From positions 1,364,001 to 1,428,000 of the forward strand of contig JBANDB010000013.1 of assembly GCA_037576215.1 (NCBI GenBank): DNA of 64,000 nt, given 5' to 3'. The stretch comes from Armillaria gallica (taxonomy: Eukaryota; Basidiomycota; Agaricomycetes; Agaricales; Physalacriaceae). Positions 10,791 through 23,422 of this stretch are shown here, one piece after another. The notes beneath the pieces are model-generated. The model worked only from the letters and a program-made list of their open reading frames with translations, made no database searches and was not told where the DNA came from. The translations under genes were made by a program, and so were the position numbers. How positions within the stretch are numbered: the first letter of the stretch is position 1; every line of letters begins with the position of its first letter.

Positions 10791-12308
10791 ACTGAGAACG
10801 GAGAACAAGCACGCACTTGGAAGTCTCGCGCGACCACTCTGTCGGTAACCGAGTTTGTTTTATTACCCAGACAAATGTCAGAAAGAGGGCGTGTTCAAAG
10901 CGCGTTACTCGTCGAGATGTCGTTTCCTGTGGGATGATGATGGGAGGAGCCGAAGATTTTGGTGATATTGGTGCCGCATTTTCAAGTTCGGCAAAGGTAC
11001 CGCGGCCCCTATGCGATGGTCATGCCATTCACTATCGGCAACTTAGTAATAGTATTACAAATCTGATGGGCAATGCATAAATCCTGTATTGGGTCGCGTA
11101 GTAGGCCTATTATTAGAAGAGGCAGGATATGTATTATTTAAAGCACTGTATGTTGATGTAAAATTAAATGATTAAGGAGGGATAAGCGGAGCAAACAATA
11201 TTTGCGCTGGTCGGCTTGAAACCGGCAAGCCAATCTTGCCGCCGGTACTTGGCATAGTGCCGACCCGCGGCCATCACTTATGTAAGGTTTTGTCACAACG
11301 CCCTAGGACGGCAACCCCCGCGGAGTCAGTAGCGACCCCCAAGCATGATGCACGATTGAGCCAAGCTCGATCTTCAATCATGCTAGAATTTTTTCAAATA
11401 TCCGACTGGGAGAAGGGACGTGAATTTAACTCGCATAATATTTTCTCGGAGCTGTGCGCACATATTGACGGAACCTTTGCCTGTAGGTCGTTGCGGCATA
11501 GCGCAAAGTTCTACCCTCTTGGCTGAAATCAGAACACCCGCCAAGCATACAAGGAATTGAAGGGAAGCTCAATATCCTCGTCAACAAATTCGTTTACGAC
11601 GCCCTTGGTACCTCTTCTCTGTACACCAACCGCCTCGTCACCATACCCTTACCATTCCTCCTCCCTCTTTGTCACCGTATTGCAATCCTACGAAGGCAAA
11701 CTAGCGAAGACCAAAGACTATCGACGAAAGGAATCTGGTTCTTCGTGCACTGGCAGCAGAAATCGAGGTATGCTTCGTCTGCGCGTTGTGCATTGAGGTT
11801 GTTTCAGAGGCGTACATTCATTTGCTCCTGGAAGAACGACTAGTCTGTTATCGGTGATTATGTTCCGTGTCGCATCCTTGACTCGCCGACCTTGGTTGAA
11901 CTAGGTTGACTGACGTATTGATCCTTCGTCTGCTCTCGTCCAAAATCTTCTGGCTCGCGATCCTCTCTCCGTTTCTCTTGTGGTTTCTATCTTGATGTAT
12001 CGGCCGTTGGTACGTCTTTGCGAAATACTGCAGATCCTCATTGCCTGACCTCATTCGTTTTAACGGTGTTTCTACACTATTCTCGTACTAGATTGGATTG
12101 CCAGACTGAGCACAAAGGTATACTGCAGATCCTCATTGCCTGACTTCATTCGTTTTAACAGTTTCGAGCAGTCCTGGAGATTCATTAGCGTTGTATTTGC
12201 TAGTGTGATGACTGGCGTTCAGTCGTGGCATGCATCGCACTAAAAGTAGAGGAAAAACAAGATTAATTCTGTGGAAGTCCTGTATCAGATACAGTACTCA
12301 GACACCGG
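10791..12308. other. No gene recognised; local 40-bp direct repeat
   Basis: Several short frames (for example about 11236-11526, plus) match no family I know and lack supporting exons. A near-perfect direct repeat of about 38-40 bp, starting ATACTGCAGATCCTCATTGC, occurs at about 12026-12063 and 12120-12159. Confidence 0.5.
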
Positions 12309-13436
12309 TCAAGGATTGACCAGCGATAATCCACCATCAACACTCAAGACCGCCCCATTCGTATAATCCGATACCGCCAAGTAGAGTGCCGTCATGCCCA
12401 TCTCCGCCTCACTAGAAACTCAAATCAACGATCATTCTCAGTTCAATAGCTCGGAATACTCACGACCCATGCCTCCTCGCGGGTATCAGCGCGACCTGCC
12501 CAGGCAGGAGTTGCTTCTTGATTGCCTCCAAAAGCTCGGGAGGCACCATCTCCGACGCAAACATGCCAGGCTGCAGCGCGTTCACCCGAATCGGGATACC
12601 TCTCCCACCAAAACTCGTCGCCAGAACGAGAGTGAGCTTGTCCAATGCGGCTTTGGTCACGCTGTATGCAACCTAAATCAAGTCAAGTGAGCTCATGCTT
12701 TGAACAACCCACAGGGTGCATACAGAAACCATGGGCGATGATGTGTTCATCTTTGCCGCTACGCTGCTGATGTTGATGACGCTTGACGTGCCTTGGGGAC
12801 GGGAAGATGCTCCTTTGATGAGGAGGGATTGGAAGGCGCGTATGACGAAGAACGGCGCTATGGTGTTGAGCGCGAAGAGATCAGCCCAGTTCTGTACTGT
12901 TTCGGGTTCAAAAGGATCATCTGCGGCGTGTTTCTTTGCGATGAAATCTGGATCTTGACTGCCTGCCTGATTGCGGGCCCCAGCATATCCGGCACTACGG
13001 AGAGTTTAGCGTTCGGTTGGGGAGCCGAGGGTACCATAGACGAACTTGTTGACGAGGATATCGAGTTTACCATCGATCTCTTCAATATGCTTTGCACCGG
13101 CCTTGACGTCTTCCTCGTCTGTTACGTCCATCCGCAGTCTGTATACGCATTATCAATGGTTATCTAAGAGAAACGACGGTCACTGACGGGACAATGGAGC
13201 CCGAGAAGCTTGTAACGGATGTGGCGGCTTTCTCTAGCACGTCCAACCGTCGGCCAGTAATGTAAACCTTGGCCCCGTTTGCAGCAAAGGCTTTCGCAAT
13301 AATGAATCCTCTGCCATCGGACAGTCAGTCGCGAGTCGCAATCGAGATCAGGAACATACATCCCCGTTCCTCCACCTGTAACAAGGCCTATTCGTCCGGA
13401 AAGCGATATCACTGCAGGCATGTTAAGATCTGCCAT
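12309..13436 (-). CDS. Short-chain dehydrogenase/reductase (SDR), intact
   Basis: NAD(P)-dependent oxidoreductase of the classical SDR family, 289 aa; the substrate cannot be read from sequence. Six exons on the minus strand: 13360-13436, 13188-13310, 13046-13138, 12730-12994, 12464-12672 and 12309-12411. The five introns are 49-57 nt, all GT-AG. Spliced, it shows the cofactor motif TGGGTGIG, the structural LVNNAG, INISS with the catalytic Ser region, YSVTK with Tyr and Lys, and an NALQPGMF segment after the active site. The C-terminus has GAVLSVDGG, typical of the family. Splicing of intron 3 removes an in-frame TAA and restores the NNAG motif, which supports the model. It is the only clear intact host gene here outside the metacaspase family, and nothing nearby points to a pathway. 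Confidence 0.9.
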
Positions 13437-13861
13437 GATTGGGGATTGTTGAATAACCTCTGGATGCAGTCCTTTTATTCCAGTGGTTGCTGCCTATATG
13501 TCATAAATTCCTGGTCTTATTAAGCCAGGCCATATACCGATGTATGCGGTAAATGGTGGTTTAAGAGACTGCCCGCGTTTCCACACTCGTCAGCATTGTG
13601 ACGAAGGCTCTTGTTCTCGGGGCGGCGTCCCTATTTGTCGGCTTATGGACGCGCGTCGTGTCAAGACTCAAGTAAGGAAGTTTTGTGGTGATTATTCAGA
13701 AAGGTCTTGGTGAGAAGTACACGCGGGTATGACGAAAGAGTGCAGACACAGGTACCATATAGGCTGAGAGACCGTGAAATCAAAGCTCGCTGCGAGCAAA
13801 ACTTGTTTAGCTGAGGAATTGAAGTATCGAATTTATCGCAACCCACTTTCACCTTCGATTC

Positions 13862-14167
13862 TTATTGATCAAGCCGACATTCCAGGCTCCTTGTTGACTC
13901 GCACATGCCATCAATAATTACGTGCCTTGGTAATCCTGTGGCACTCGGAACAGGACGCGCGTCGCCCCAATTTGGTTCCTCCAACGGCGAATATTTGAAG
14001 AATGAGTACTGCGCCAGAGTACGCCGAATACTGCCAAGCTCAGGTCTGTTTTTCAAGAACTCAAACAAGATTTCTGCGTTCGACGGCAGGGTTCGCGTGT
14101 CTCGCCCGGTCCAGCGCCCAGCAATTGCAGCGTCCGTTCCGGAGAATGCGTATCTTTCAAGATCCTA
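13862..14167 (-). CDS. Unidentified protein fragment, probable last exon
   Basis: An open frame of about 101 codons preceded directly by an AG acceptor-like TTATTAG and ending in TAA at 13862. The composition looks protein-like (for example FLKNRPELGSIRRTL and EEPNWGDARPVPSATGL). I do not recognise the family, and no upstream exon could be joined: the next possible donor would leave an intron of only about 22 nt. It lies just downstream of MC4 on the same strand and could be a truncated gene. 13437-13861 shows nothing else. Confidence 0.35.
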
Positions 14168-14247
14168 ATAACAATTGACTACGTACCGACTACAACAGCG
14201 TACAATAATCATCCTCGGCCTAACCGGCCTCCTCGACTCATGCACGT

Positions 14248-15839
14248 TCACTGGGGCTTAGCATACCAAAGGTGTTCGGATTTATGAACCCCAGCAACGA
14301 GCGGCGTTTGTGAAGGTGAGTGATTCAGGAGGTCGACGAGATCAATATACGTCCCTTCCTTCTTCCAGTCATTCGACCTCAGAACACGGACAAGTGTCGT
14401 GGTAAATTTCCACCGAATCTATTCTTTCCTTCCACCTCCTTTGCAGTCTGGTAATCTAGACACGGCGCCAGACATACGTGAGAACTCATATCTGGTCTCC
14501 AATCCTCCGATAACAGGGATCCATAGTGAGATAACCATTCATGCGCAGCGTGTAACATCGTCGATGGAAGCATTAGCGGTGGTGTGTACACTCCAGATTC
14601 CTGAGCTTCTGAGTCCCTGGCGGGTGAGACTGTGAGAGTAACAGTAGTCTGCGATGAATGTGATATTATGCCCCTCGGAGCGAGATGTTTGCACAAAAAA
14701 ATGTTGAGCTGATGTCGGGTATCCATTTGACACCGGCGATCGAGAGGGCACAGAGCTTCGGTGTGACAGACATCGCTGCGGCATTTAGTGTCAAAGTGCT
14801 CTGAGCAATGATAGCTAGAGCCATGCCCAGCGTAGTAGACGATGATATTGTCGCCCCGCTCAACGCTGCTATTGTAACGAGACTGTAGAGCACATCTGCA
14901 ATGTTGGCGCGGGAAGGTGTCAAGTGATCGCCGGAGACTGGGGTTTCGGGATCGAGGAGACATTGGATAAGTATGTGCTTCTGGCACGCCAAGGTCGTCG
15001 GTTAAGAAATTTATTATTATTCATAAAGCGTCCAATATGCAGCCGCCCAATGAAAAGCTCCCGTACGCATCGATGCCGATTAGAATCGGAACGGGTCAAT
15101 GGAGCAGCTGTGATGAGCGCAGTGGTCGACGACTAGGGATGTGCCCTTACGTCTGGGACTGATGTCGATAAGGGCAAGATACCAACGGCCCCTGGATCAC
15201 TGGCAAGATTGCACTGGGCTCTCAAAAACCTCTTTTGCTCCTTGAAGGTCTGCCGCCACAGAATTGATAGCTCCATGAGAGGCTACTTTCCGCCCGTTGA
15301 TGATCTGCTGGGACTACGACAACTTGGGATGAGCACAAGGGTTGATATCTAGGGATATGACCTTACGGCTGGGATCCGGGATGGGACAGATTGATCATTC
15401 GCATGTTCAAAACGCAAGTCAAGAAGCTTTTGCAAGTCCTCTTTTTTTGCACCACACAGAATTGCTGAGACGCGGCGCCCCCATGACGGCTCAGCGCACT
15501 CTTTCTGTGCACTTTTTGCTTCTTGAAGTACTGCCGTAGAGTCGATGCCTCCACGAGAGGCCATCCCATATTCCTGTGCAAGCCGTTTCTCGATCTTCTC
15601 CAAACGACGGATTTCCTTCTCTCGCTCCTCATTTTTGACAGGCGCCTGCGTAGTGGGTCTGGTTAGAGGGCCACAACATTCACAAATTAGAATCGTACTA
15701 GAGTATGGACGTATCCGCCGGCCATTACTCTTGTGGCTGGCGATCTGGAATGTATTGTGTCTGAAGTATCCGATATAGTGGGGAACTGAACGGACGACCC
15801 AAATACACCTACGATCTGGAAGTCACCAGAGGACTGCAT
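14248..15839 (-). pseudogene. MC4: metacaspase pseudogene with duplicated exon 3
   Basis: Exon 1 (15813-15839, starting MQSSG) and exon 3 (15367-15645, 93 codons, KIEKRLAQEYGM) are readable. Exon 2 seems to have lost 2 nt before its donor. A second, degenerate exon 3 copy lies at about 15170-15313 (MASHGAINSVAADLQGAKE) behind its own acceptor-like end, before a damaged exon 4 (about 14248-15110). Exon 4 keeps the YYAGHG motif, but a frameshift after CPLD separates it from the ITFIADYCY segment. The start of exon 4 has stops and lost codons, while the C-terminus (QTPLVAG...LWY) is recognisable. Two frames are needed for the core, so it is probably not functional. Confidence 0.85.
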
Positions 15840-16109
15840 TGCAACGATAGTTTTGCGAGAGGGTAATGGTAGAACAACAAGAGGCATGAGGTGAGGGCGT
15901 AGCAGCGATATCAGCGGGATCCAGCGTGTCTTCTTTCACATCAATTCAAGTTGTCGAGATTGCGCCATAGCGATTTTTAGCATAATGCCAAAATCGGTTC
16001 GCATGGAGGCCATGATGAGAAAAAAGTTCGGACACCGTACAGATTATCCCGGCCGGAACAGAAACGGCAGATGGGCTACATATCATAAGTGGGGTCTCGA
16101 ATTGAAAGC

Positions 16110-16300
16110 TTGATGGGAATCAACATTCGTCGTTTCATTCTTCCACGTCAGAACGCGAACAAGAGCGTTCTATTAAGAACCTCGCCAGATCCCTTCTTTG
16201 CCTTCACCTCCTTCGCAGTGTGGCTATCCCGACACGCCGCCAGAGCTACGTGCGATTTCATATCCGGTCGCCGACACCTTCGATAATAGAGATAGTGAGA
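16110..16300 (-). pseudogene. MC5: metacaspase C-terminal relic
   Basis: The reverse complement resembles the MC7 C-terminal region, with a degenerate VLSK-WRPDM-SHVALAACRD stretch followed by TAKE and a damaged TLL-AF segment. Both catalytic residues and the C-terminal tail are absent. It is embedded at the edge of repeat R2. Confidence 0.65.
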
Positions 16301-17560
16301 TGGACGTCTCTTTCATGCGATTAACGCTGCGGTAGGATACAGGCAATCTCCTTATTTCTGGAAATCTCCTTGGGACTACCCGCCTCGGACCCTTGGTCGG
16401 CCCGATCCAAGAGTTGACGTTGAGCATTCCTGGGAAGACGAATTTGAACCACTGTTGGAGAAACCTGTGAGTGAAAGTAACGGAACGAACGAAAAGGACG
16501 TACCTAGATACCTCATCGTTAGGTTAGATTTCTCGCCAGACCGAATCAAGTAGCGTCAGTTGGATGGTGGTCAAACTTGACAACGCCATTAATGAGATCT
16601 CTTTTCTTGTCCACCCTGGACATAGACATTGCGGTTCTGAAACGACTGGTGTCGTTATGGCACCAGGTTCTCCCGAACTCAGATGAGAATTTTCAGCATA
16701 GAATACGTGCCGTAGTTCGTTTAACCGAGGAGGAGGAGGAGGAGGAGGTGGTGGTGGTGGTTAATATTGATGGTTGGGCCAGAAGTCGTCAGGAGAATGG
16801 AGCATATACCCAGATACGCTCACGTCCTGTGTCCTCCATCATGCATGGCTAGCTTGTAAGGGTCCGAAACTCCAACCGCTATGCTCTCCCCATTTGTTGA
16901 TGTTCGAAGAGACAGGTCGATATCCCTGTAAGTGTTACGACCAAGTTGACGGTCTCTGAGACAACGCATCCCGCGATATGGAATGCAGTAATACTACCGT
17001 GCTAGGCAACAATGTCGAGCGCGCGCGCAGTGAATAGGATGAGATGCGACGGATATCCTGGGCGGGGAGAGAGTAAAGCCAATGCTGATCACGGATACAT
17101 TGATATGTGACAACAGATAGAGCGAGCGTGATTTCTGAGGGCGGTATTGGGTAGGACACGGGCAAAGAGACCATGGTTTCGGCCGCTATTGACACTACCT
17201 TTTCACGACTATAAAGGGTCGTGAGTCGGACATAAAGTCGAGACGAAAACTAAACGATACGCACGATAACGACCAATATCTGCCTCGTGCCGTTTGATGC
17301 CTCGCCAGCCCGTAACACCTTCAACGAAAAGAGTATACAGGTTGGCGATGAGGTCGAAGACGGATTTGAACCACGATCTCGGCTGCCGAACGGATTTTGT
17401 GAGTAAAATTAACGAAGCTGACCAAGAGTACGTACATGGAGGTTTCGCTCTGATCCGTCCGTGACGCTGTAGGCGGTCGAATTTTACTGAACCGGTTATC
17501 TCTCTGTATCATCAACATCTCCAACCCTCAGCTTCAATTTTCCAGCAGTGCGAAGTTGAT
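16300..17560. repeat. Repeat R2, copies b and c
   Basis: Two adjacent partial copies. The first (about 16300-17290) contains GAACGAACGAAAAGGACGTAC, the AGAAGTCGTCAGGAGAATGG block and a GGACACGGGCAAAGAGACCATG block shared with 32400-32960. The second (about 17290-17560) repeats the VVQIRL-like minus-strand trace. A GAG/GTG trinucleotide microsatellite lies at about 16729-16763. No intact gene. Confidence 0.55.
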
Positions 17561-19432
17561 GGCGTCGTATACATGGGCAGCCATGCGATCAAGAACTTTT
17601 AGAGGATCCATAGGTCAGGTAAAATTTTGTCAAGGAGTACGATGGATAGACGCACCTGTTGAAGAAACACGCGCGTCGCACACTGGCACTGTGTCTCGAC
17701 TACTTCGATGGAGAATTCACACCTTTTCAGGAATACGGTAAGCAGACAACATATGACCAGCAGAATTGCTTACAAAGGAGCCGAACGTCCTGAAAAATGG
17801 CATGGTCGAGGTGCGTTACTGGCCAGTGAATGTCGTGTCTCGTGTATAACTAGGGATGTGCAGAGATTGGAAAGGCCACGCGAGTTTAGTCTGTTGTTTA
17901 ATGCGGGGGTATGCCATTCAAGGGCGTTATGACAAAGCCTTATATAATCTGATGGCCTTGCGTCGGCACCGCGCCAAATCGATTAGATTTTGAGCTTATC
18001 GGCGGCTATTTTGGCATGCCGAATTCAAGCCGGCAAGCGCGTTTCGACAGAAAATACTGCTTGTTTCACTTTCCCTCCATAATTGTTCTATTTGACGTTG
18101 CCATACATTTTGAACATCTGTATCTTGCTTCTCCTTAGCTTACTATGCGTCGCAAGACTTTGTAATACAAGATTTATTCATTGCCGGAATCCCATCAGAT
18201 TTATAACAACTGAGTTGAACTCCATACACTCACTACAACCTCACCCCCACCGTAGTCGTGTATGTTGCGTCTGTCTACGAGAGACTAACGCGAGTTGCAC
18301 TTTCGGCAACTAGTACGCCGGCTAGCGCCGACACTCAACATCAGCCGGCCACGGCAGCACTATTTAACCGAACGCGTTGTATCATCAATATGCATTCAAG
18401 CTTCCAATAAGCTTCGACGCCTCCATAATCGTTTTTCACTAATAACTAAAGCCGAATGCCGGATGACCTATCGCTTCGCCGTGCGTAGCTAGTATGCGTA
18501 TCTTGCAACGATAATATGGAATAACACGCGCCTGAACTCGAGTGAGTTTCATCCACAGAACACTCTCCCCCTACGCAGAGATAAGAAGCATGCAGAAGGC
18601 CCACGGCTGCTGCGGTAAGTGGTTCGACAGTGGGATCCTCCCCCAACACAATTTTGCCCACACTTCTGGTAACGCGGCCCATGAGTAGCCTAGCACCGTC
18701 CGCTGCCACCGCTCTCCATCACTCCCAATTGCTGGGGAGACATCATCGCTACTACAGTCCCAAATTTGGGCGCCGGAGCATACCAGTACGCAAGTGATAT
18801 TTCTGAGCGTACGGAACAACGCGCGCATACCTTCTTTCGTCTCACCAGTTGCCTATCAGTTTCATCAACTCTTCGAAGCATTTATTTGCATAAGGAGCAC
18901 CTATGTCGGTGCGTCGTTTGTCTTGTCAAGCTTTGTTTGCACTTAATCGCATGTCCTATAGTAGGAAATAGCCTTTATAGCCGAAAGGGGAAGCTCTCTT
19001 GTTTCCGAGCGCCGTTCACCAGCCCAAACGGTGCCACAAGCCAATTTTTGCAGGAGTCACGTCGACTCGACATGCAATGCATCGTCGTGCATCACGCTAC
19101 CGGGGTATATTGCCGTTTATAGCAAGACCTTACTGTCGTTCCCGATTTCCCGCACAATGAGTCCCTCGAAATTGTGTAATCCACCGGTCGAATATCCCAA
19201 ATCATGTCTGAATATCTCAGGAAGGTATCCTTGTTCGCATCGTGAGTCCTCAGCTGAAAGCCCCGGCAGCTTTCTAATTGCTTCTTAGATCACTGTCACG
19301 ATATTTTACGGGCTCTGATGGACGATAGCACAGTCGGAGTTATCGTTCAGTCAATGGACAGGAGTGGACGGTGAGTTCCTGGTTCTTTCATCCAAGCTAT
19401 CTGATTCGAGGGAAATGCCGACTCTCTAGTGT
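17561..19432. other. No gene recognised; R1 3'-end-like remnant
   Basis: About 18000-18220 resembles 38050-38285 (AATTCAAGCCGGC, TTTCGACAGAAAAT, then a GGAATCCCATC-A-TTATAACA block), the tail end of repeat R1. The remainder holds only short frames without recognisable motifs. Confidence 0.45.
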
Positions 19433-19932
19433 ATGTCAGCCGCTGAGATCCCCTGGTCACTCGCCCAGGAAGTACAATTTTCAGCAGGGCATGCAACTTC
19501 CCACCGTGAAATGCGTCTGACCGTGTCTAGTCTGTACTCGTGGTACGACGATGACACATTTAATAGTGCTCGCCTCGTCGCATCTCAGAGCTTCCAGTAC
19601 AACTCCTGCCCAGTCGTGTTGCGGTCCATGTGCAACATGGTCGACCGGGTATGGCTTTCGTTAGATCAAGTTTACGCGAGGGACAATAGCCCGAGTGAGC
19701 TTATGATCGCACAAAGTTATAGCGTACGCGTTGTTCATACCGAGCTACACGGAGAGATTGTGCGTATACGCGAGAATGGTACATCGCACGGTACAACAAG
19801 AAGACAGGCGCGATACCGGTATATCCGTGTCGTATGCCGACGCATACCGGCGACGGACAGGGACTTCCCTGACAAGGAACACGGTGGAACTGGATAAATG
19901 TAACCTAATGACCGACTCTGCACTGCAATCAA
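19433..19932 (+). pseudogene. Inverted fragment of the unknown R1-encoded protein
   Basis: The plus strand is open for about 155 codons to 19897 and aligns, in inverted orientation, with R1 copies a and d: a RLTVSSLYSW block, a NSARLVA block, then a LMIAQSYSVRVVHTEL block and a final RDFPDKEH block. A further remnant lies on the minus strand at about 46790-47010. It is the longest surviving open version of this sequence, but start, function and completeness are unknown. Confidence 0.4.
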
Positions 19933-20643
19933 GCCGGGTGGACTTAGGAGTTAATGGACAAGATATGGGTTGTTGCAAGCAAGTCTTCGCATTTTTGGCA
20001 TTCACCGCACGTCATAACATCGCTTAATCAGGGAGGAAAACGCATTCATGGCCACACCAACGTTGACCGATGGTCTGAAGAGGACCCAGACGCGTCGCAA
20101 CGTTGTCACAGAACATAAAAAAGAGCCTTCAAATCGCAGGCCTCATCGCGTGACCGCTGGACAGAGCATCAGACAATAAAATAGATGACGCATGAGTGAA
20201 TAAGGATTAACGCAGATGAAAAACCTAGAAGGATCTTGACAAAGACGTCTCGGAAACAGAACGACGAAGATCGAGTAGCTTGGAGGAGCCGATCAGGCTG
20301 GGGAAGGTAGCTTTAAATTACGGGAAGAAGTGGTAACAAACAAGATCCCGAGCGGCCTACGAGCAAAAAGGATGCATCTGGCCGAGCTCTGATCCGTGAA
20401 CAAGGCTCTTATTAGGAATGCCCGCGAAGGAAAAGGTCCTTTTAGTGAAGAAGACTGACTACATAGAACCAAAGGGTAGTCGAGGATATGTATGACCGGG
20501 TTGGGGTCGAGTAAATCTTGCTTGGTCGGGTTTGGTAAGGCTGGTCCAAGCATTTCCTTTCCAAGTCCATTGACGAAGATGATTTCATGTAGATGAATGT
20601 CTTGCATCGGAGCATCTAAGTACCCCAGAGTCTACTTTTACAT
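19933..20643. other. Downstream flank of MC6, no gene recognised
   Basis: One minus-strand frame (20293-20607) is open for about 104 codons but shows no recognisable motif. Nothing else is supported. Confidence 0.4.
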
Positions 20644-22005
20644 CTAATACCAAATGTGGTCATATATATGGTCTCCAGCAACAACCGGAGTCTGGGAATA
20701 CGATTTATTCAGAAGATGGGTGACTTCAACATACGTTATTCCCTTTCTCCAGACACCGGATTTCAGCATACCAATGAGCGTCTTGGTAAAAATACCGCTG
20801 TAGTATCCCCCCTTTTCCGCTGTCTCCGATCGCATACTGGTAATCCCTACACGCTGTCAGAACCACATGTGAACCCATATCAGGCTTCCAATCCCTAGAT
20901 AATACAGATTGGTAGCCAGGTAGATGCTTGAGTCTTTGGTCCGCAACGTGTAGCATATAGTTGACATCAGAATGGAAAGTTGGGCGCGTCGTGCGTATTG
21001 CAGAGTTTTGGCCCACGCGGTCAAAACTGCTGGCGTGACAACAGTCTGTAATGAACGTGATATGATGCCCCTTAGCATGGGATATTTGTGCAAGGAGCAC
21101 GTTGAGTTCCCTGTCGCTAATGTCGGGTATCCAGTTCCCATCGGAGTCTATTGTATCGCGATCGATGGGGCACAGAGCTTCGATGGGACAAGCACCGGTT
21201 TGGCATTTAGCTCCTGGAGTGAAAGAGTGCTCTGAACAGTAATAGCTTGACCCGTGACCGGCGTAATAGATGATGATATTATCATCACGCCCAATCTCAG
21301 GGTTGTCGATAAGACCGTGGAGTATTTTTAGGATATTCACGCGGGAAGGCGACAATGGGTCATCCGGGCGCGTCGGATACTGAGAGCCGAGAAGGCTCTG
21401 GATATGCTTTTCTGGCACTCCCACGTCCTCGATTAAGAGTTTCTTCATTAATAATGCATCCGATACACAGCCGCGCAGGGGATTAGACTCATATGCATCA
21501 ATGCCGATGAGAACAGCCCAAAAGCGAGACGTGTCGACGTGGTGCAGGGTCTACAACAGGTGGGATGAGCACAAGGGTTGCATAAGGGTCGATAATTAGG
21601 GACAGATACTTACGGCTGGGGTTAGGGTAGACTGAGTATCGGGCGGAAGGTCACAAGGCTGATTCGATTGCTCTATATCATCGTTACTTGACGCCGATGG
21701 GTTGAATTTTCGAAGGAAGCCTAGGAAAGAGCTGCGAAAACGCCTCCACGGGGATTTAGCCCGCCTTCGTGCTTGCGTATCTGAAGGTTGAAGTGCCTAC
21801 AAACCTGATGAGAGCGAACACCGTGCACTATTCGAAGACGTACAGGGGAGTAGCATTCTTGGGGGACCGGTCCTTGTGAGGCAGAATTTGTCTCACGTTT
21901 TGGAATGCGAAGCCTCTGCAAATTCCGATATCACAAGGAACGGAAATAATAACAGAAAGAGAAACATACAATCCGAAGGATTAAGGCGAATAACCTGTTG
22001 CTCAT
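20644..22005 (-). pseudogene. MC6: metacaspase-like gene with a single 1-nt insertion
   Basis: Exons: 21970-22005 (12 codons, MSNRLFALILRI), 21844-21915, 21614-21796 and 20644-21550; introns of 54, 47 and 63 nt, all phase 0. Exon 3 is short (61 codons) and lacks the usual EKRLA-YGM segment, starting inside the Q-RRR helix region. Exon 4 keeps His in IIYYAGHGSS and Cys in FITDCCHAS. Exon 4 is 907 nt, one too many; the extra base lies about 20829-20832, after DYQYA, and shifts the last 60 or so codons, which continue with family-like sequence to QTPVVAGDH in the other frame. It is a recently killed gene, a truncated but catalytic protein, or a sequencing error. Confidence 0.85.
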
Positions 22006-23422
22006 TGTAGAAGACCTCCAGGGCATTGTCGGTGCACACAGAGCTCAGCACACAGCTTTAAGCTAGTGTGGTGGAAAGAAGCTTGCTGGTTTACACGTTG
22101 TCTTCGCTTCTGGCATTAGTCGGCGCATCTTGGTCCCTATTAAATTTTATTTTGAAAGTACATACACATCATCATTGAGTTTCCATTCTTCATCAATACT
22201 TCATTTTTAATTCACGAAATGTGCATAATACAACTGAAGTTGAATCGGGTTGTCAGGCAGCAAACAGATATGAGACACAGAAGTCGATGTAACAAGTACT
22301 AGTGGTGATCTTCCCCCCTGGTTAATTACTTCGCACGCAACTGTAGTAAGTGTGAGTGTTACAAGTTGGCGGGACCACCAGGCGTAGCGATATATGCAGT
22401 AAACGAGTTCTGTAGCAGTTATAAATCAGCCTCGCATCACTGACACCAGCATTACACGGCACGGTACCACTTGGGCATGCCGGACGCAAGTATACAGGAT
22501 GTGGCACTACGACAACATCCTACACCAAGCGAGTTCCATTTCGGTCCGTCTCCAACGTGCCTCTTCTTTCGGCTTCGACTCGGGTATTGAATAACACGCA
22601 TATACTATCATTTCTATCAACACTACATTAATAACCTTTGTAAAATGCCCCGCCAAGTGTCTCTACTCCGCGAGACGTACGCAACCGTGCGATCAAAACG
22701 GTATGAGTGGCTTGTCATGTCAGGGCTGCGGACCCGGCCGTTCCTGATTGGGACCTGGCGCCGGTACACACACCTGAGCAAGAGAAATGGTTTACATCTG
22801 TGGAGACTAACTTAGGCCACAATCTGATGATCTTGCTTTCCGAAGCAGGAGCGCTATTTCCTGAACTTTTGAAGCTTGAAGTCGACATGTTTGCGACGCG
22901 TTGTCAATTGAATCCCCGGAAACAATTTACAAACGGACACCGCCATTACTTATACCGGTGACGTAAAGAGAACTAACAGCGATCAGTGCCCTGGTCCTCG
23001 CTTGGGTTTCAAGGCACGTAACAAGACGTAATCGTAATTAATTATGACGTGGATTAATCTCGAGGCCATCGCCTTCGCCAAATTCTATGATCCGTGACCC
23101 GTATTTCTTACAAGTCCTGCTAAACCCGGCGTCTTCGACTCAACGCCGGCGTTCCTACTAATCACCCTCAATCGATTCAGGACCTGTCCGTCTGTCTTGC
23201 TCTACGAGTATCAACTTGGTAAGTCGATAATGCTATTGCGGACAATGTAAATAGCTATTTCCGAGGCCTGCGGGGTATGGTACTCTTATACTACCGGTGA
23301 GTAATAGCTGATCAATTAAACCGTCCATCAGCGCTTCAGCAACTGCAACGGACTCGTAATTACAAACACATCAAACTTAAATAACGAGAAGGAAGTTAAT
23401 TCCTGCTAAACAGTATGTGGCC
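22006..23422. other. Between MC6 and MC7, no gene recognised
   Basis: One plus-strand frame of 84 codons at 22707-22961 looks mildly protein-like (HTPEQEKWFTSVETNLG) but has no recognised family or supporting exons. Confidence 0.4.

Noticed and set aside
16577..16852. Plus-strand ORF with Glu and Val runs
   Set aside because: The runs come from a GAG/GTG microsatellite in repeat R2; no gene structure.
20644..21448. Two separate overlapping minus-strand genes
   Set aside because: They are the two halves of MC6 exon 4 separated by one inserted base.
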